Shown here: positions 36,018 through 45,070 of the stretch, in pieces
How positions within the stretch are numbered: the stretch's first letter is position 1
Layout of the letters: every line of letters begins with the position of its first letter
NCBI RefSeq assembly: GCF_019748365.1
Contig: NZ_JAIEPN010000101.1
Coordinates: forward strand, 1-45,070
Source of the DNA: Novosphingobium sp.
Lineage (GTDB): Bacteria > Pseudomonadota > Alphaproteobacteria > Sphingomonadales > Sphingomonadaceae
Length of the DNA stretch: 45,070 nt
Direction: 5' to 3'
The notes under the pieces: generated by a model
The model's input: only the letters and a program-made list of their open reading frames with translations
Told to the model about the DNA's origin: nothing
The model's database searches: none
Position numbers and translations under genes: made by a program

Positions 36018-36601
36018 CCCACCCAGTCGGCGATTTCGCCCGCGACCTTGTTGGCGGCGCGGTTCAGCGCAGGGCCGATCTCGTCCGGCTCGGGATCGAC
36101 GCCGGACACCGTGCTTTCAAAGCGCCGCGTCTCGATCTTGCCGTCCGGCAGCCACTTCATCGCATCGAAGCGCACCACGGCGGAGTGGGTCGGCACATCG
36201 AAGCCCATCGCGAGCAGGCGGCCGCCGACGCGGGTGCCGCTGGTGTTGCGGTCGGCCTCGACCACCAGCCCCTTGCCGCGCGCGCGCAGTGTTTCGGCGA
36301 TGAGGTGCTGGAAGGCGCGGCTCGGCCGCTCGACCCATTGCGTGCCCTTGATATAGGCCACATTGGCCGCATTGATCTGCACCGGGATCCGCAAGACCGA
36401 AACCGGCGCTGCTGCTGCGGGCTCGAGCACCACAGTCGCATCCGCCAGCGTGCCACTGCTGCTGGCTCCGGCGGCGGGTTCGGCCTCCGGGGTAAGGCTC
36501 AGCAGGGTGCCCGGCGGCTTTGCCCCGATGCTCACGCAGCCGCTCAGCGCAGCCAGCAAGACAAGCGACGCGGCGAAGGTTCGGGTCATGCGGGCGCTCA
36601 T
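36014..36601 (-). CDS. ABC-type transport auxiliary lipoprotein (PqiC/Mla-associated)
   Basis: 195-residue lipoprotein: signal peptide with lipobox LSGC (Cys22), then an Ala/Ser/Pro linker and the auxiliary-component domain (VLRIPVQINAANVAYIKGTQWVE, FQHLIAETLRARGKG). This type of lipoprotein works with MCE-type lipid transporters at the outer membrane. It is the last gene of the operon and overlaps the mlaD-like gene by four bases (ATGA), so it is probably the periplasmic partner in place of MlaC, which is not encoded here. Confidence 0.88.
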   Translation of the reverse strand: MSARMTRTFAASLVLLAALSGCVSIGAKPPGTLLSLTPEAEPAAGASSSGTLADATVVLEPAAAAPVSVLRIPVQINAANVAYIKGTQWVERPSRAFQHLIAETLRARGKGLVVEADRNTSGTRVGGRLLAMGFDVPTHSAVVRFDAMKWLPDGKIETRRFESTVSGVDPEPDEIGPALNRAANKVAGEIADWVG

Positions 36602-37536
36602 GGCTTGTAATCCGGCAGTTTGGGGCTTCCCACGGCACTGCTGATGCCGCGGTCGCTGATCTGGTCGGTCAGCGCGCGGATCGAGCGCGAGGTGGCCTCG
36701 ATATCACGCAGCGCCGCTTCGAAAGCCGGCAGGGTGCGGTCGTTGAATTGCTTCGCGGCGGGCTTCGTCTCGTCCATCGTCGCCTGCAGCGAATCCGCCG
36801 CGGCCTGCGCGGACTTGAGCGTGGCGCGCAGCTGTTTGGCCAGGCCGTTCGAGGGATCGTTGATCGAAGCGTCGGTCGAGGTGGCCAGCTTGTCCACCGT
36901 GGCAAGCGTAGTGGTTGCCTGCTGCAAGGTGAGTTGCAGCTCGGCCAGCGATTTCTTCACCTCGGGCGAAGCGCTCGCGAGATTGCCGGTCAGCTGGTCG
37001 GTATGCGCCAGAATGTTGGCAAAGGCCTTCTGGTTCTGATCCGAAAGTACCATGGTCAGCCGCTCGGACAAGGTCGCCAGACGTTCCAGCAGCAGTGGCG
37101 CGTTCGAGAGGATTTCGCCGAGACCGCTGCGCTTGGTCGGGATCACTGGCGCACCGGCAGGGCCTGGTTCGTCGATTTCCGGCGCATCCTTGATCGCACC
37201 GGTCAGTTGGATCGTCGAGACGCCGGTAAAGCTGCCCTGCAGGCTGGCGGTAGTGCCCTGCAACAGCTTCACATCACGATCGACCTTGATTCGCACGCGC
37301 ACGAAGCTCGGGTCTTTCTCCCAGAGCGTGATGTCCTTCACCTGCCCAACCGGCACGCCGGAATAGGACACTTCCGACCCCTTGGCGACGCCGTCGACCG
37401 ACTGCTTGAAGAAGATGTCGAAGTCCTTCTGCTCGTGCTGGCTCAGCCGCGCGATCCAGATCAGCAGCGCGGCCAGCCCTGCCAGGAGGAGGATGGTGAC
37501 GATCCCCACCCAGATATGATTGGCACGCGTTTCCAT
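36598..37536 (-). CDS. mlaD: MlaD-like MCE-domain protein
   Basis: 312 residues. One N-terminal membrane segment (about 8-28), then an MCE domain at roughly 38-117 (VSYSGVPVGQVKDITLW, VRVRIKVDRDVKLLQGT, SLQGSFTGVSTIQL), then a long alpha-helical tail rich in Ala, Leu, Ser and Thr (about 150-300). The hexameric MCE ring carries lipid through the periplasm. The tail is longer than in E. coli MlaD (183 residues in total) and is likely to form a helical tunnel as seen in larger MCE proteins. It starts 9 bases after the mlaF stop. Confidence 0.92.
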   Translation of the reverse strand: METRANHIWVGIVTILLLAGLAALLIWIARLSQHEQKDFDIFFKQSVDGVAKGSEVSYSGVPVGQVKDITLWEKDPSFVRVRIKVDRDVKLLQGTTASLQGSFTGVSTIQLTGAIKDAPEIDEPGPAGAPVIPTKRSGLGEILSNAPLLLERLATLSERLTMVLSDQNQKAFANILAHTDQLTGNLASASPEVKKSLAELQLTLQQATTTLATVDKLATSTDASINDPSNGLAKQLRATLKSAQAAADSLQATMDETKPAAKQFNDRTLPAFEAALRDIEATSRSIRALTDQISDRGISSAVGSPKLPDYKP

Positions 37537-37545
37537 CGGCTATCC

Positions 37546-38412
37546 CTATGCCTGAACACCGGCAGTGCCAAGAGCACCGTTGCGCTCGTTTGCCGCACTT
37601 GCGGCGCGGCCGCGCGGGCCGTTGAAGTAGGACTTGATCCACGGATGATCGGTCGCGATCAGCTCGGGGATCGTGCCCACTGCGATCACCCGCTTGTCGG
37701 CGATCACCGCCACCCGATCACAGATCTCGTAGAGCGTATCGAGATCGTGGGTAATGAGGAACACGGTGAGGCCAAGTGTCTGCTGCAGGCTGCGAATCAG
37801 CTGGTCGAAGCCCGCCGCACCGATGGGATCGAGGCCTGCCGTGGGCTCGTCGAGGAACAGGAGTTCGGGATCGAGCGCAAGCGCGCGGGCGAGCCCGGCG
37901 CGCTTCTTCATCCCGCCCGAAAGCTCGCTCGGATACTTGCTCGTCGCCTCTGCCGGCAGGCCCGAAAGCAGCACCTTGTAGCGCGCGATTTCATGGCGCA
38001 GCTCGTCGCTGATCTCGGGATAGAATTCGCGCAGCGGAACCTCGACATTCTCCGCCACGGTCAGCGTGGAAAACAGCGCGCCGCCCTGAAACAGGATGCC
38101 CCAGCGGCAGCGGATATCGATGTCGTCATCGTCGCGCGCATCGGTGATCGGGCTGCCGAGCACTTCGATGGTGCCTTCCTCGGGAATCTGCAGCCCGATG
38201 ATCGAGCGCATCAGCACCGACTTGCCCGTACCCGATCCGCCGACCACGCCAAGGATCTCCCCTCGCCGGACATCGAGATCGAGGTTCTCGTGGATCACAT
38301 GCTCGCCGAACGCATTCTTCAGACCGCGGACGCGGATCGGGAACAGGTCCGCCTCGCTCCCCGGCGGAGGCGGCACGGCGCAGGCAGTCAGCAGGCCCCC
38401 CTCGTCGCTCAT
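37546..38412 (-). CDS. mlaF: MlaF-like ABC transporter ATP-binding protein
   Basis: 288 residues. Walker A GGSGTGKS at 58-65, Q-loop in WGILFQGGALFS, signature LSGGMKKRAGLARAL, Walker B LLFLDEPTAGLDP, and His in LITHDLDTL. The GGMKKR signature and FQGGALF are typical of MlaF. It energises MlaE. An N-terminal extension of about 20 residues (Pro-rich) precedes the core. The start overlaps the permease gene by ATGA. Confidence 0.95.
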   Translation of the reverse strand: MSDEGGLLTACAVPPPPGSEADLFPIRVRGLKNAFGEHVIHENLDLDVRRGEILGVVGGSGTGKSVLMRSIIGLQIPEEGTIEVLGSPITDARDDDDIDIRCRWGILFQGGALFSTLTVAENVEVPLREFYPEISDELRHEIARYKVLLSGLPAEATSKYPSELSGGMKKRAGLARALALDPELLFLDEPTAGLDPIGAAGFDQLIRSLQQTLGLTVFLITHDLDTLYEICDRVAVIADKRVIAVGTIPELIATDHPWIKSYFNGPRGRAASAANERNGALGTAGVQA

Positions 38413-39524
38413 CCCCAGCCCACTTCCGAGAAGAACACGGCAAAGAACGCGTCGAGCACGATCACCATGAAGATCGCCATGACCACCGCCGCCGTCGTGC
38501 GCGTGCCGACCTCTTCGGCATCGCTCTTCACCTGCAGCCCCTGAAAGCAGCCCGATGTGGCGACAATCAGGCCGAACACCGGGCCCTTGATCAGGCCGAC
38601 CCAGACATCGTGCACCGGCACCACTTCCTGAATGCGCGCGAGGAAGGTGAAGAAGGGGATGCCCAGGGTGAGCGCCGAAAGCGCCGCGCCGCCGATGATC
38701 CCGATCGCCGCGGAATAGGTGCCGAGCAGCGGCATCATCAGCATGGTCGCCAGTAGGCGCGGGATCACCAGCGCCTCGATCGGGGAAACGCCGATGGTGC
38801 GCATCGCGTCGATTTCCTCGGTCAGCTTCATCGTGCCGAGCTGCGCGGCAAAAGCCGAACCCGAACGGCCCGCGACCATGATCGCCGTCATCAGGATGCC
38901 AAGCTCCCGCAAGGAAAGCCGCCCGACGAGGTTGACCGTGTAGATCTCGGCGCCGAATTGCCTAAGCTGCACCGCACCCTGCTGCGCGATGACGATGCCG
39001 ACAAGAAAGCTCATCAGGCCGATGATGGCGAGCGCATTGACCCCCATCAGCTCCATCTGGTGGATCAGCGCGCGCAGGCGGAAGCGGCTCGGATGGCGCA
39101 GCAGCACCCCGCTCGCCAGCACGATCTGCCCCAGGAAGCCGAGCACGAGCAGCATGCCCTGCCCTAGCCCGGTCATCACCTCACCGACATGTGCGGGCAC
39201 GCGCAGCAGGATCGGCAAGCGGTGCGCCTCGACCGAAGCCCGGTTGTCATCGACCGCGCTGATGGCCGCGATCAGCCGTTCCGCCTCGGGCGAGGCCCCG
39301 ATGATCGGCGCGCCAAGGCGCTGCGAAAGGCTCCACGCGGTCCACGCGCCCACGGTATCGATGCGCGTGGCATGGCTGAGATCGATGGCCGCGATCGGGC
39401 CTTCCAGCGCGCGCAGCCGCGGATCGACTGCGCCGAGCGCGGAAACGATCAGCGGGCCGGAAAACACCAGCGTTGTCGCCCCTTCGGCGCTCTGCTCGGT
39501 GGAAAAATCGGCTGAAGCCCGCAT
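38409..39524 (-). CDS. mlaE: STAS-MlaE fusion, ABC transporter permease
   Basis: 371 residues. Residues about 1-100 form a STAS domain like MlaB ([35 protein letters not shown]); the rest is an MlaE permease with about five or six membrane segments ([65 protein letters not shown], ending [10 protein letters not shown]). In E. coli the STAS protein MlaB is separate and binds MlaF. ATG at 39524 begins the STAS domain; further upstream the frame overlaps valS's start region on the other strand and is not similar. Confidence 0.93.
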   Translation of the reverse strand: MRASADFSTEQSAEGATTLVFSGPLIVSALGAVDPRLRALEGPIAAIDLSHATRIDTVGAWTAWSLSQRLGAPIIGASPEAERLIAAISAVDDNRASVEAHRLPILLRVPAHVGEVMTGLGQGMLLVLGFLGQIVLASGVLLRHPSRFRLRALIHQMELMGVNALAIIGLMSFLVGIVIAQQGAVQLRQFGAEIYTVNLVGRLSLRELGILMTAIMVAGRSGSAFAAQLGTMKLTEEIDAMRTIGVSPIEALVIPRLLATMLMMPLLGTYSAAIGIIGGAALSALTLGIPFFTFLARIQEVVPVHDVWVGLIKGPVFGLIVATSGCFQGLQVKSDAEEVGTRTTAAVVMAIFMVIVLDAFFAVFFSEVGWG

Positions 39525-39644
39525 GGTAGAGGCTACATGCGGGAAATCGGCCCCCGCCGCAAGCACGCCGCATGGCAGGTTCGCACCCGGCTTGCTCCCG
39601 CGAACGCTTGCAGCGCCGTCCCTGCGATGGCAAGGCCCCGGATC

Positions 39645-42600
39645 ATGAGCGATACGACCAATCCTGAAGCCAGCGAGGCCGGAACCCTCGCCAAGACGTT
39701 CGAGCCAGCGGGGCTCGAGGCCAAGTGGTATGCCCACTGGGAAGCGAACGGGCTGTTCCGCCCCGAGCGCCCCGATGCCGCGCCTTTCACCATCGTGAAC
39801 CCGCCGCCGAACGTGACCGGCTCGCTCCATATCGGCCACGCGCTCGACAATACGCTGCAGGACGTGGTGATCCGCTACGAACGCCTGCGCGGCAAGGATG
39901 CGTTGTGGGTGGTCGGCACCGACCATGCGGGCATCGCCACGCAGATGGTGGTCGAACGCCAGATGGAAGCGCGGCAGGACAAACGCACCAACTACACGCG
40001 CGAGCAGTTCGTGGAGAAGGTGTGGGAGTGGAAGGCCGAAAGCGGCGGCACGATCACCGGCCAGCTGCGCCGCCTCGGCTGCTCGATGGACTGGAGCCGC
40101 GAGCAGTTCACGATGGACCCGCATTTCACCAAGGCGGTGGTGAAGGTCTTCGTCGACCTCTACAATCAGGGCCTGATCTACCGCGACAAGCGGCTGGTGA
40201 ACTGGGATCCCAAGCTCAAGACCGCGATCTCCGACCTTGAGGTCGAGACGCGCGAGGTGAAGGGCTCGTTCTGGCGCTTCCAGTATCCGCTGGCAGACGG
40301 CGCGGTGCGGGATGACGGGCTGGACTACATCGAGGTCGCCACCACCCGGCCCGAGACGATGCTGGCCGATATGCTGGTGGCGGTGAACGCCGATGATCCA
40401 CGCTACAAGGCGGTGATCGGCCAGTATGTCGTGCAGCCGCTGACCGGTCGTCGCCTGCAGATCGTGGCCGACGAGCACGCCGATCCGGAGCTCGGTTCGG
40501 GCGCGGTGAAGATCACGCCGGGCCACGATTTCAACGACTTCGAGGTTGGCCGCCGCGCCGGGATCAAGGCGGCGGACATGCTCAACATGTTCGATGCCGA
40601 AGCCCGCGTGGTGCAGACGGCGGACGGGTTGGTGCCTGCCGAATTCGTGGGGCTCGACCGCTTCGATGCGCGCGCGCTGATCGTGCAGCGGATGAAGGAA
40701 GCGGGCCGCCTTGTGCCGCATGTGACGCGCGACAAGGAAGGTCTTGAGACCGAACACGACGCCGAACCGCGCACGATCCAGACGCCCTATGGCGATCGCG
40801 GCGGCGTGGTGATCGAGCCGTGGCTGACCGACCAGTGGTACGTCGATGCCGAAAAGCTAGCCGTCGCGCCGATGGAAGCCGTGCGTTCGGGCGCGATCGA
40901 GATCGTGCCGAAGACCTGGGAGAAGACCTTCTTCAACTGGATGGAGAATATCCAGCCGTGGTGCGTGAGCCGCCAGCTTTGGTGGGGGCATAGGATTCCG
41001 GCTTGGTATGGGCCGAGCTTGGACAACCCTGACGGCTTCAGAGCACCAACGTCTGCCCGAACCCAACCAACGACTTTTCGGGCCTTTGTCGCAGAAGACA
41101 GCGAAACAGCGCGAGCGCTTGCCCAAGATTACTATGGCGAAGAGGTCGATGTTGTTCTCCCGAGCGAGGGAGAGGGGTTCAATCAGTTCTCGTCCAATGG
41201 CGACCGTTTGACGTCAGTCACGCTCACCCGCGATCCCGACGTCCTCGACACCTGGTTCTCCTCCGCGCTCTGGCCCTTCGCTACGCTGGGCTGGCCCGAA
41301 GATCCTCCCCTGGAAGGGGAGGTGGCAGCGCGCAGCGCTGACGGAGGGGTAGCGGGCGAACACCACCCCTCCACCGCCTTCGGCGGTCCCCCTCCCCTTG
41401 CAGGGGAGGATAAGCGTGGTTCCCTCCTCGCCAAGCACTACCCCAACGACTTGCTCATTTCCGGGTTCGACATCCTGTTCTTCTGGGATGCGCGCATGGC
41501 GATGCAGGGCATTCACTTCATGAAAGAGGTGCCGTGGAAGCGGCTCTACCTGCATGGGCTGGTGCGCGCCGCCGATGGCGCGAAGATGTCCAAGTCCAAG
41601 GGCAACGTGGTCGATCCGCTGGGCCTCATCGACAAGTACGGCGCGGATGCGCTGCGCTTCTTCATGTGCGCCATGGAAAGCCAAGGCCGCGACGTGAAGA
41701 TGGATGAGCGCCGCGTCGAGGGCTACCGCAACTTCGCCACCAAGCTGTGGAACGCCGCGCGCTTCTGCCAGAGCAATGGGATCGTCGGAGCTATCGGCGA
41801 TCACACTGGCCCGGGCTTCGAACCCGTCTCGGCGGTCAACCGCTGGATCATCGGCGAAGTGGTCGAAACGGTCGCAGCGCTGGATCAGGCGATGGCCGAC
41901 TTGCGTTTCGATGCCGCCGCCAATGCGATCTACCACTTCGTGTGGGACCAGTTCTGCGACTGGTATATCGAGCTCATCAAGGGCAACTTCGACGACGAGA
42001 CCCGCGCCGTCGCCGGCTGGGTGCTCGACCAGATTCTCGTCATGCTCCACCCGTTCATGCCCTTCGTGACCGAAGAGCTGTGGCATGCGTTGGGGACGCG
42101 CGAGAACGAGTTAATCGTGGCGCAATGGCCTGCCCCGCATGCGAACGTCGATCCCGAGGCAAAAAGTGATTTAGCTTGGCTCGTCAACTTGATCGGTGAA
42201 ATTCGCCGAGTTCGTACAGAAACAAACGTGCCACCTGGTGCAAGGACTGAACTCTGGCTTGAAGCGCCGCAGGAGCTCAAGAATCTTGAGTTTAAGGTAA
42301 TAACGGTGGTCCCTGATACAACCATACGGCGCCTGCAGAAGTTTGGGCCTGCAGTCGCCCGACTTGCGCGTTGCACAATCCTGCAAGTGCTCAACACAGG
42401 TCAGGCATTCGAACTTGCAACTGGGGTTACCATCGACAGAACACAGCACTCTGCCGACGTAAACGGGGCCGCAGCGCTTGTCATCCAAGGTGATAGCTAC
42501 CTGCTGCCATTGAAAGATGTCATCGACATCGCCGCCGAAAAGGCCCGCCTCGAGAAGGCGCTCGCTGCTGCGCAGAAGGAAGCCAAGTCGCTCGAAGGCC

Positions 42601-42725
42601 GTCTTTCCAACCCGGCCTTTGCCGAAAAGGCCAAGCCCGAAGCGGTCGAAAAGGCCCGCGCCGACCATGCCCACCACAGCGCCGAGGCCGCGCGCCTCGC
42701 CGCTGCACTGGCGAGGCTGGGATGA
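39645..42725 (+). CDS. valS: Valyl-tRNA synthetase with in-frame repeat insert
   Basis: Class I aminoacyl-tRNA synthetase, 1026 residues, longer than the usual 870-950. HIGH motif as LHIGH (residues 61-65), KMSKS at 647-651, editing domain near 200-430, anticodon-binding region from about 720, and a C-terminal coiled coil ([24 protein letters not shown]). Residues 554-589 (41304-41411) derive from a palindromic repeat inserted between FATLGWPED and the KHYPND segment, without breaking the frame. Two stretches (about 41020-41225 and 42105-42500) use codons rare elsewhere in the window. ATG at 39645 sets the start; its stop overlaps queE. Confidence 0.95.
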   Translation: MSDTTNPEASEAGTLAKTFEPAGLEAKWYAHWEANGLFRPERPDAAPFTIVNPPPNVTGSLHIGHALDNTLQDVVIRYERLRGKDALWVVGTDHAGIATQMVVERQMEARQDKRTNYTREQFVEKVWEWKAESGGTITGQLRRLGCSMDWSREQFTMDPHFTKAVVKVFVDLYNQGLIYRDKRLVNWDPKLKTAISDLEVETREVKGSFWRFQYPLADGAVRDDGLDYIEVATTRPETMLADMLVAVNADDPRYKAVIGQYVVQPLTGRRLQIVADEHADPELGSGAVKITPGHDFNDFEVGRRAGIKAADMLNMFDAEARVVQTADGLVPAEFVGLDRFDARALIVQRMKEAGRLVPHVTRDKEGLETEHDAEPRTIQTPYGDRGGVVIEPWLTDQWYVDAEKLAVAPMEAVRSGAIEIVPKTWEKTFFNWMENIQPWCVSRQLWWGHRIPAWYGPSLDNPDGFRAPTSARTQPTTFRAFVAEDSETARALAQDYYGEEVDVVLPSEGEGFNQFSSNGDRLTSVTLTRDPDVLDTWFSSALWPFATLGWPEDPPLEGEVAARSADGGVAGEHHPSTAFGGPPPLAGEDKRGSLLAKHYPNDLLISGFDILFFWDARMAMQGIHFMKEVPWKRLYLHGLVRAADGAKMSKSKGNVVDPLGLIDKYGADALRFFMCAMESQGRDVKMDERRVEGYRNFATKLWNAARFCQSNGIVGAIGDHTGPGFEPVSAVNRWIIGEVVETVAALDQAMADLRFDAAANAIYHFVWDQFCDWYIELIKGNFDDETRAVAGWVLDQILVMLHPFMPFVTEELWHALGTRENELIVAQWPAPHANVDPEAKSDLAWLVNLIGEIRRVRTETNVPPGARTELWLEAPQELKNLEFKVITVVPDTTIRRLQKFGPAVARLARCTILQVLNTGQAFELATGVTIDRTQHSADVNGAAALVIQGDSYLLPLKDVIDIAAEKARLEKALAAAQKEAKSLEGRLSNPAFAEKAKPEAVEKARADHAHHSAEAARLAAALARLG
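41304..41411. repeat. Palindromic repeat unit inserted in frame in valS
   Basis: Ends are CCTCCCCTGGAAGGGGAGG (left) and CCTCCCCTTGCAGGGGAGG (right), each a palindrome. Between them are small stems (GCAGCGCGCAGCGC, ACCGCCTTCGGCGGT) and CTGACGGAGGGGT. The length, 108 bases, equals 36 codons, and no stop arises in the valS frame. GAAGAT precedes and GAGGAT ends the unit, a possible short target duplication. Confidence 0.8.
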
Positions 42726-43468
42726 GCCTGACGCTCGCGACCACCACGCCCGGCGAGCCGGAAATCTTCCCCTCGTTGCAGGGCGAGGGCCCCTCGGCGG
42801 GGCGCCCTTGCGTGTTCGTGCGCCTCTCGCGCTGCAACCTCGCCTGCCGCTGGTGCGACACGGCCTATACCTGGCGCTTTACCGGCGATATCCGCCCGCA
42901 CCGCGACGATGTGACCTTCGAGCGGATCGAGAACCAGATCACGCTCGAGGTTCGCGAAGTGGCGATGCGCATTCTGGCGCTCAGGCCGACGCGCCTCGTC
43001 ATCACCGGCGGCGAGCCGCTGTTGCAGGCCCCGGCGCTCGTCAAGCTGATCCCGATGCTCAAGGAAGCGGTCCCTGCGCTCGAAGTCGAGATCGAGACCA
43101 ACGGCAGCGTCCCGCCGCCCCACGCGATCACCCAAATGGTCGATCAGTTCAACGTCAGCCCCAAGCTCTCGCATTCCGGCAATGCCGAGAGCCTCGCGCT
43201 GGTGCCCGAATTGCTGCGCGAATGGTCAGCCAGCCCCAAGGCGTGGTTCAAGTTCGTCGTGGCGGAGATTGATGACCTGAACGAAGTCGCCGAACTGCAG
43301 GCCATCTACCGCATCCCGGCAGAGCGGCTGTTTGTAATGCCCGAGGGCACGTCCAGCGAAGTTCTGCGCGAGCGCTCAAAATGGCTCGCGGGCGCCGCGC
43401 TCACGCACGGCTGGCGCTTTACCGACCGGCTGCACATCCACCTTTACGGCGATACGCGCGGGACCTGA
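42722..43468 (+). CDS. queE: 7-carboxy-7-deazaguanine synthase QueE
   Basis: Radical SAM enzyme in queuosine synthesis: converts 6-carboxy-tetrahydropterin to 7-carboxy-7-deazaguanine. 248 residues. The iron-sulfur cluster motif is CNLACRWC with Cys38, Cys42 and Cys45; [14 protein letters not shown] before it is the typical QueE N-terminus, and ITGGEPLLQ binds SAM. ATG overlaps the valS stop (ATGA at 42722-42725), so it is co-translated with valS. The stop directly abuts the ssb stop on the other strand. Confidence 0.94.
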   Translation: MSLTLATTTPGEPEIFPSLQGEGPSAGRPCVFVRLSRCNLACRWCDTAYTWRFTGDIRPHRDDVTFERIENQITLEVREVAMRILALRPTRLVITGGEPLLQAPALVKLIPMLKEAVPALEVEIETNGSVPPPHAITQMVDQFNVSPKLSHSGNAESLALVPELLREWSASPKAWFKFVVAEIDDLNEVAELQAIYRIPAERLFVMPEGTSSEVLRERSKWLAGAALTHGWRFTDRLHIHLYGDTRGT

Positions 43469-43999
43469 TCAAAACGGGATATCGTCGTCGAGATCGTCGC
43501 CAAAGCCGCCGCCACCGCCGCCCTGATTCCAGCCGCCGCCCGACGAAGCCCCGCCCGCACGGCCACCGCCGCCCGAGGAACCACCTTCGTTCCAGCCGCC
43601 GCCCGAGCGCTGGCCGCCACCACCGCCCATGCCGCCACCAGAGCCGCCCTGCGGACCGTCCAGCATCGTCAGCGAACCGCCGACCCCGACCGAAATCTCG
43701 GTCGTGTAGCGGTCATTGCCCGACTGGTCCTGCCACTTGCGGGTGCGCAAGCTTCCTTCGATGTAGACCTTGCTGCCCTTCTTCAGATAGCGCTCGGCGA
43801 CGCCGACCAGCCCGTCTGACTGGAGCACGACGGAGTGCCACTCGGTGCGCTCCTTGCGCTCGCCGGTGGCCTTGTCCTTCCACTGTTCGCTGGTCGCGAT
43901 GCGCAGGTTGGCGATGCGCCCGCCGTTCTGGAAGCTCTTCACCTCGGGGTCCTGCCCGAGATTGCCGATCAGAATGACCTTGTTGACGCTGCCTGCCAT
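43469..43999 (-). CDS. ssb: Single-stranded DNA-binding protein
   Basis: 176 residues. OB-fold at about 1-112 ([54 protein letters not shown]), a Gly/Ser-rich linker (about 118-165) and the acidic tip DDDIPF that recruits repair and replication proteins. The ATG at 43999 begins [10 protein letters not shown]. The 99-base gap to feoB upstream holds its promoter; I see no clear LexA box there. Confidence 0.97.
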   Translation of the reverse strand: MAGSVNKVILIGNLGQDPEVKSFQNGGRIANLRIATSEQWKDKATGERKERTEWHSVVLQSDGLVGVAERYLKKGSKVYIEGSLRTRKWQDQSGNDRYTTEISVGVGGSLTMLDGPQGGSGGGMGGGGGQRSGGGWNEGGSSGGGGRAGGASSGGGWNQGGGGGGFGDDLDDDIPF

Positions 44000-44098
44000 T
44001 GATTCGTGATCCTGTACCGTGTGAGGCCAAGACCTAGCCCCTGGCGCCGGTCAGAGCGAGTCTGACTGCCTCCATTTCCCACACCTAACCCAGCCAAA

Positions 44099-45070
<972 letters not shown>

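Noticed and set aside
36520..38544. Long plus-strand open frame opposite the mlaF-mlaD-lipoprotein genes
   Set aside because: Composition is that of a shadow frame; the minus strand has complete ABC transporter motifs and correct overlaps.
44000..44098. LexA box upstream of ssb
   Set aside because: No GTTC-N7-GTTC or GAAC-N7-GTTC pair is present in the gap.

Overview
The window is high-GC chromosomal DNA from an alphaproteobacterium, most likely a sphingomonad (Sphingomonadaceae; Novosphingobium- or Sphingomonas-like). The case rests on the gene families present: an alphaproteobacterial SspB with a C-terminal basic tail, an ATP12 chaperone for F1-ATPase assembly, a PEP-CTERM tail of the PEPTD type, dense operons joined by ATGA/GTGA overlaps, and short palindromic repeats of the GGGGAGG class. 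The genus is inferred, not shown. I see no rRNA, tRNA, CRISPR array, prophage or insertion sequence.

Layout, left to right. (1) 1-1634, minus strand: ybgC-tolQ-tolR of the Tol-Pal envelope system, with tolR cut by the window edge. (2) 1808-5752, minus strand: histidine operon hisB-hisH-hisA-hisF, a 62-residue PEP-CTERM mini-protein, hisE and a HIT protein, read from a promoter so close to hisB that the transcript may be leaderless. (3) 5846-7393, plus strand: sspB, a small hypothetical gene and gmk. (4) 7541-17665: a catabolic block. On the minus strand are two adjacent acyl-CoA dehydrogenases (probable heteromer), an SDR and an SMP-30 lactonase-like protein. Divergently on the plus strand are an SDR, an ACAD10/11-like acyl-CoA dehydrogenase, a zinc alcohol dehydrogenase, an APH-fold kinase and an MFS transporter. 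(5) 17717-24572: trhO (tRNA U34 hydroxylation), convergent clpB, and a two-domain M16 zinc peptidase. (6) 24682-26843: three tandem, diverged paralogues of an exported protein family with a Cys-x-LHVWP signature that I do not recognise. (7) 26884-30902, minus strand: gatC-gatA-[vapB-vapC]-gatB, a toxin-antitoxin pair sitting inside the GatCAB amidotransferase operon. (8) 30957-31886, minus strand: FKBP-type PPIase and rpsU. (9) 32072-36017, plus strand: six overlapping genes, crcB, an RluC/RluD-type pseudouridine synthase, a PaiB-like protein, a HAD phosphatase, a small membrane protein and an ATP12 chaperone. (10) 36014-39524, minus strand: a Mla-type lipid transporter (STAS-MlaE fusion, MlaF, MlaD, auxiliary lipoprotein). 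(11) 39645-43468, plus strand: valS and queE. (12) 43469-45070, minus strand: ssb and the 3' part of feoB.

Most of the window is housekeeping. The parts that merit attention are the tandem LHVWP family, the acyl-CoA dehydrogenase/kinase cluster that resembles an unfused ACAD10/11, a palindromic repeat family found between genes and once in frame inside valS, patches of foreign-looking codon use in valS, the vapBC insertion with a probable leaderless promoter, and the PEP-CTERM mini-gene inside the his operon.
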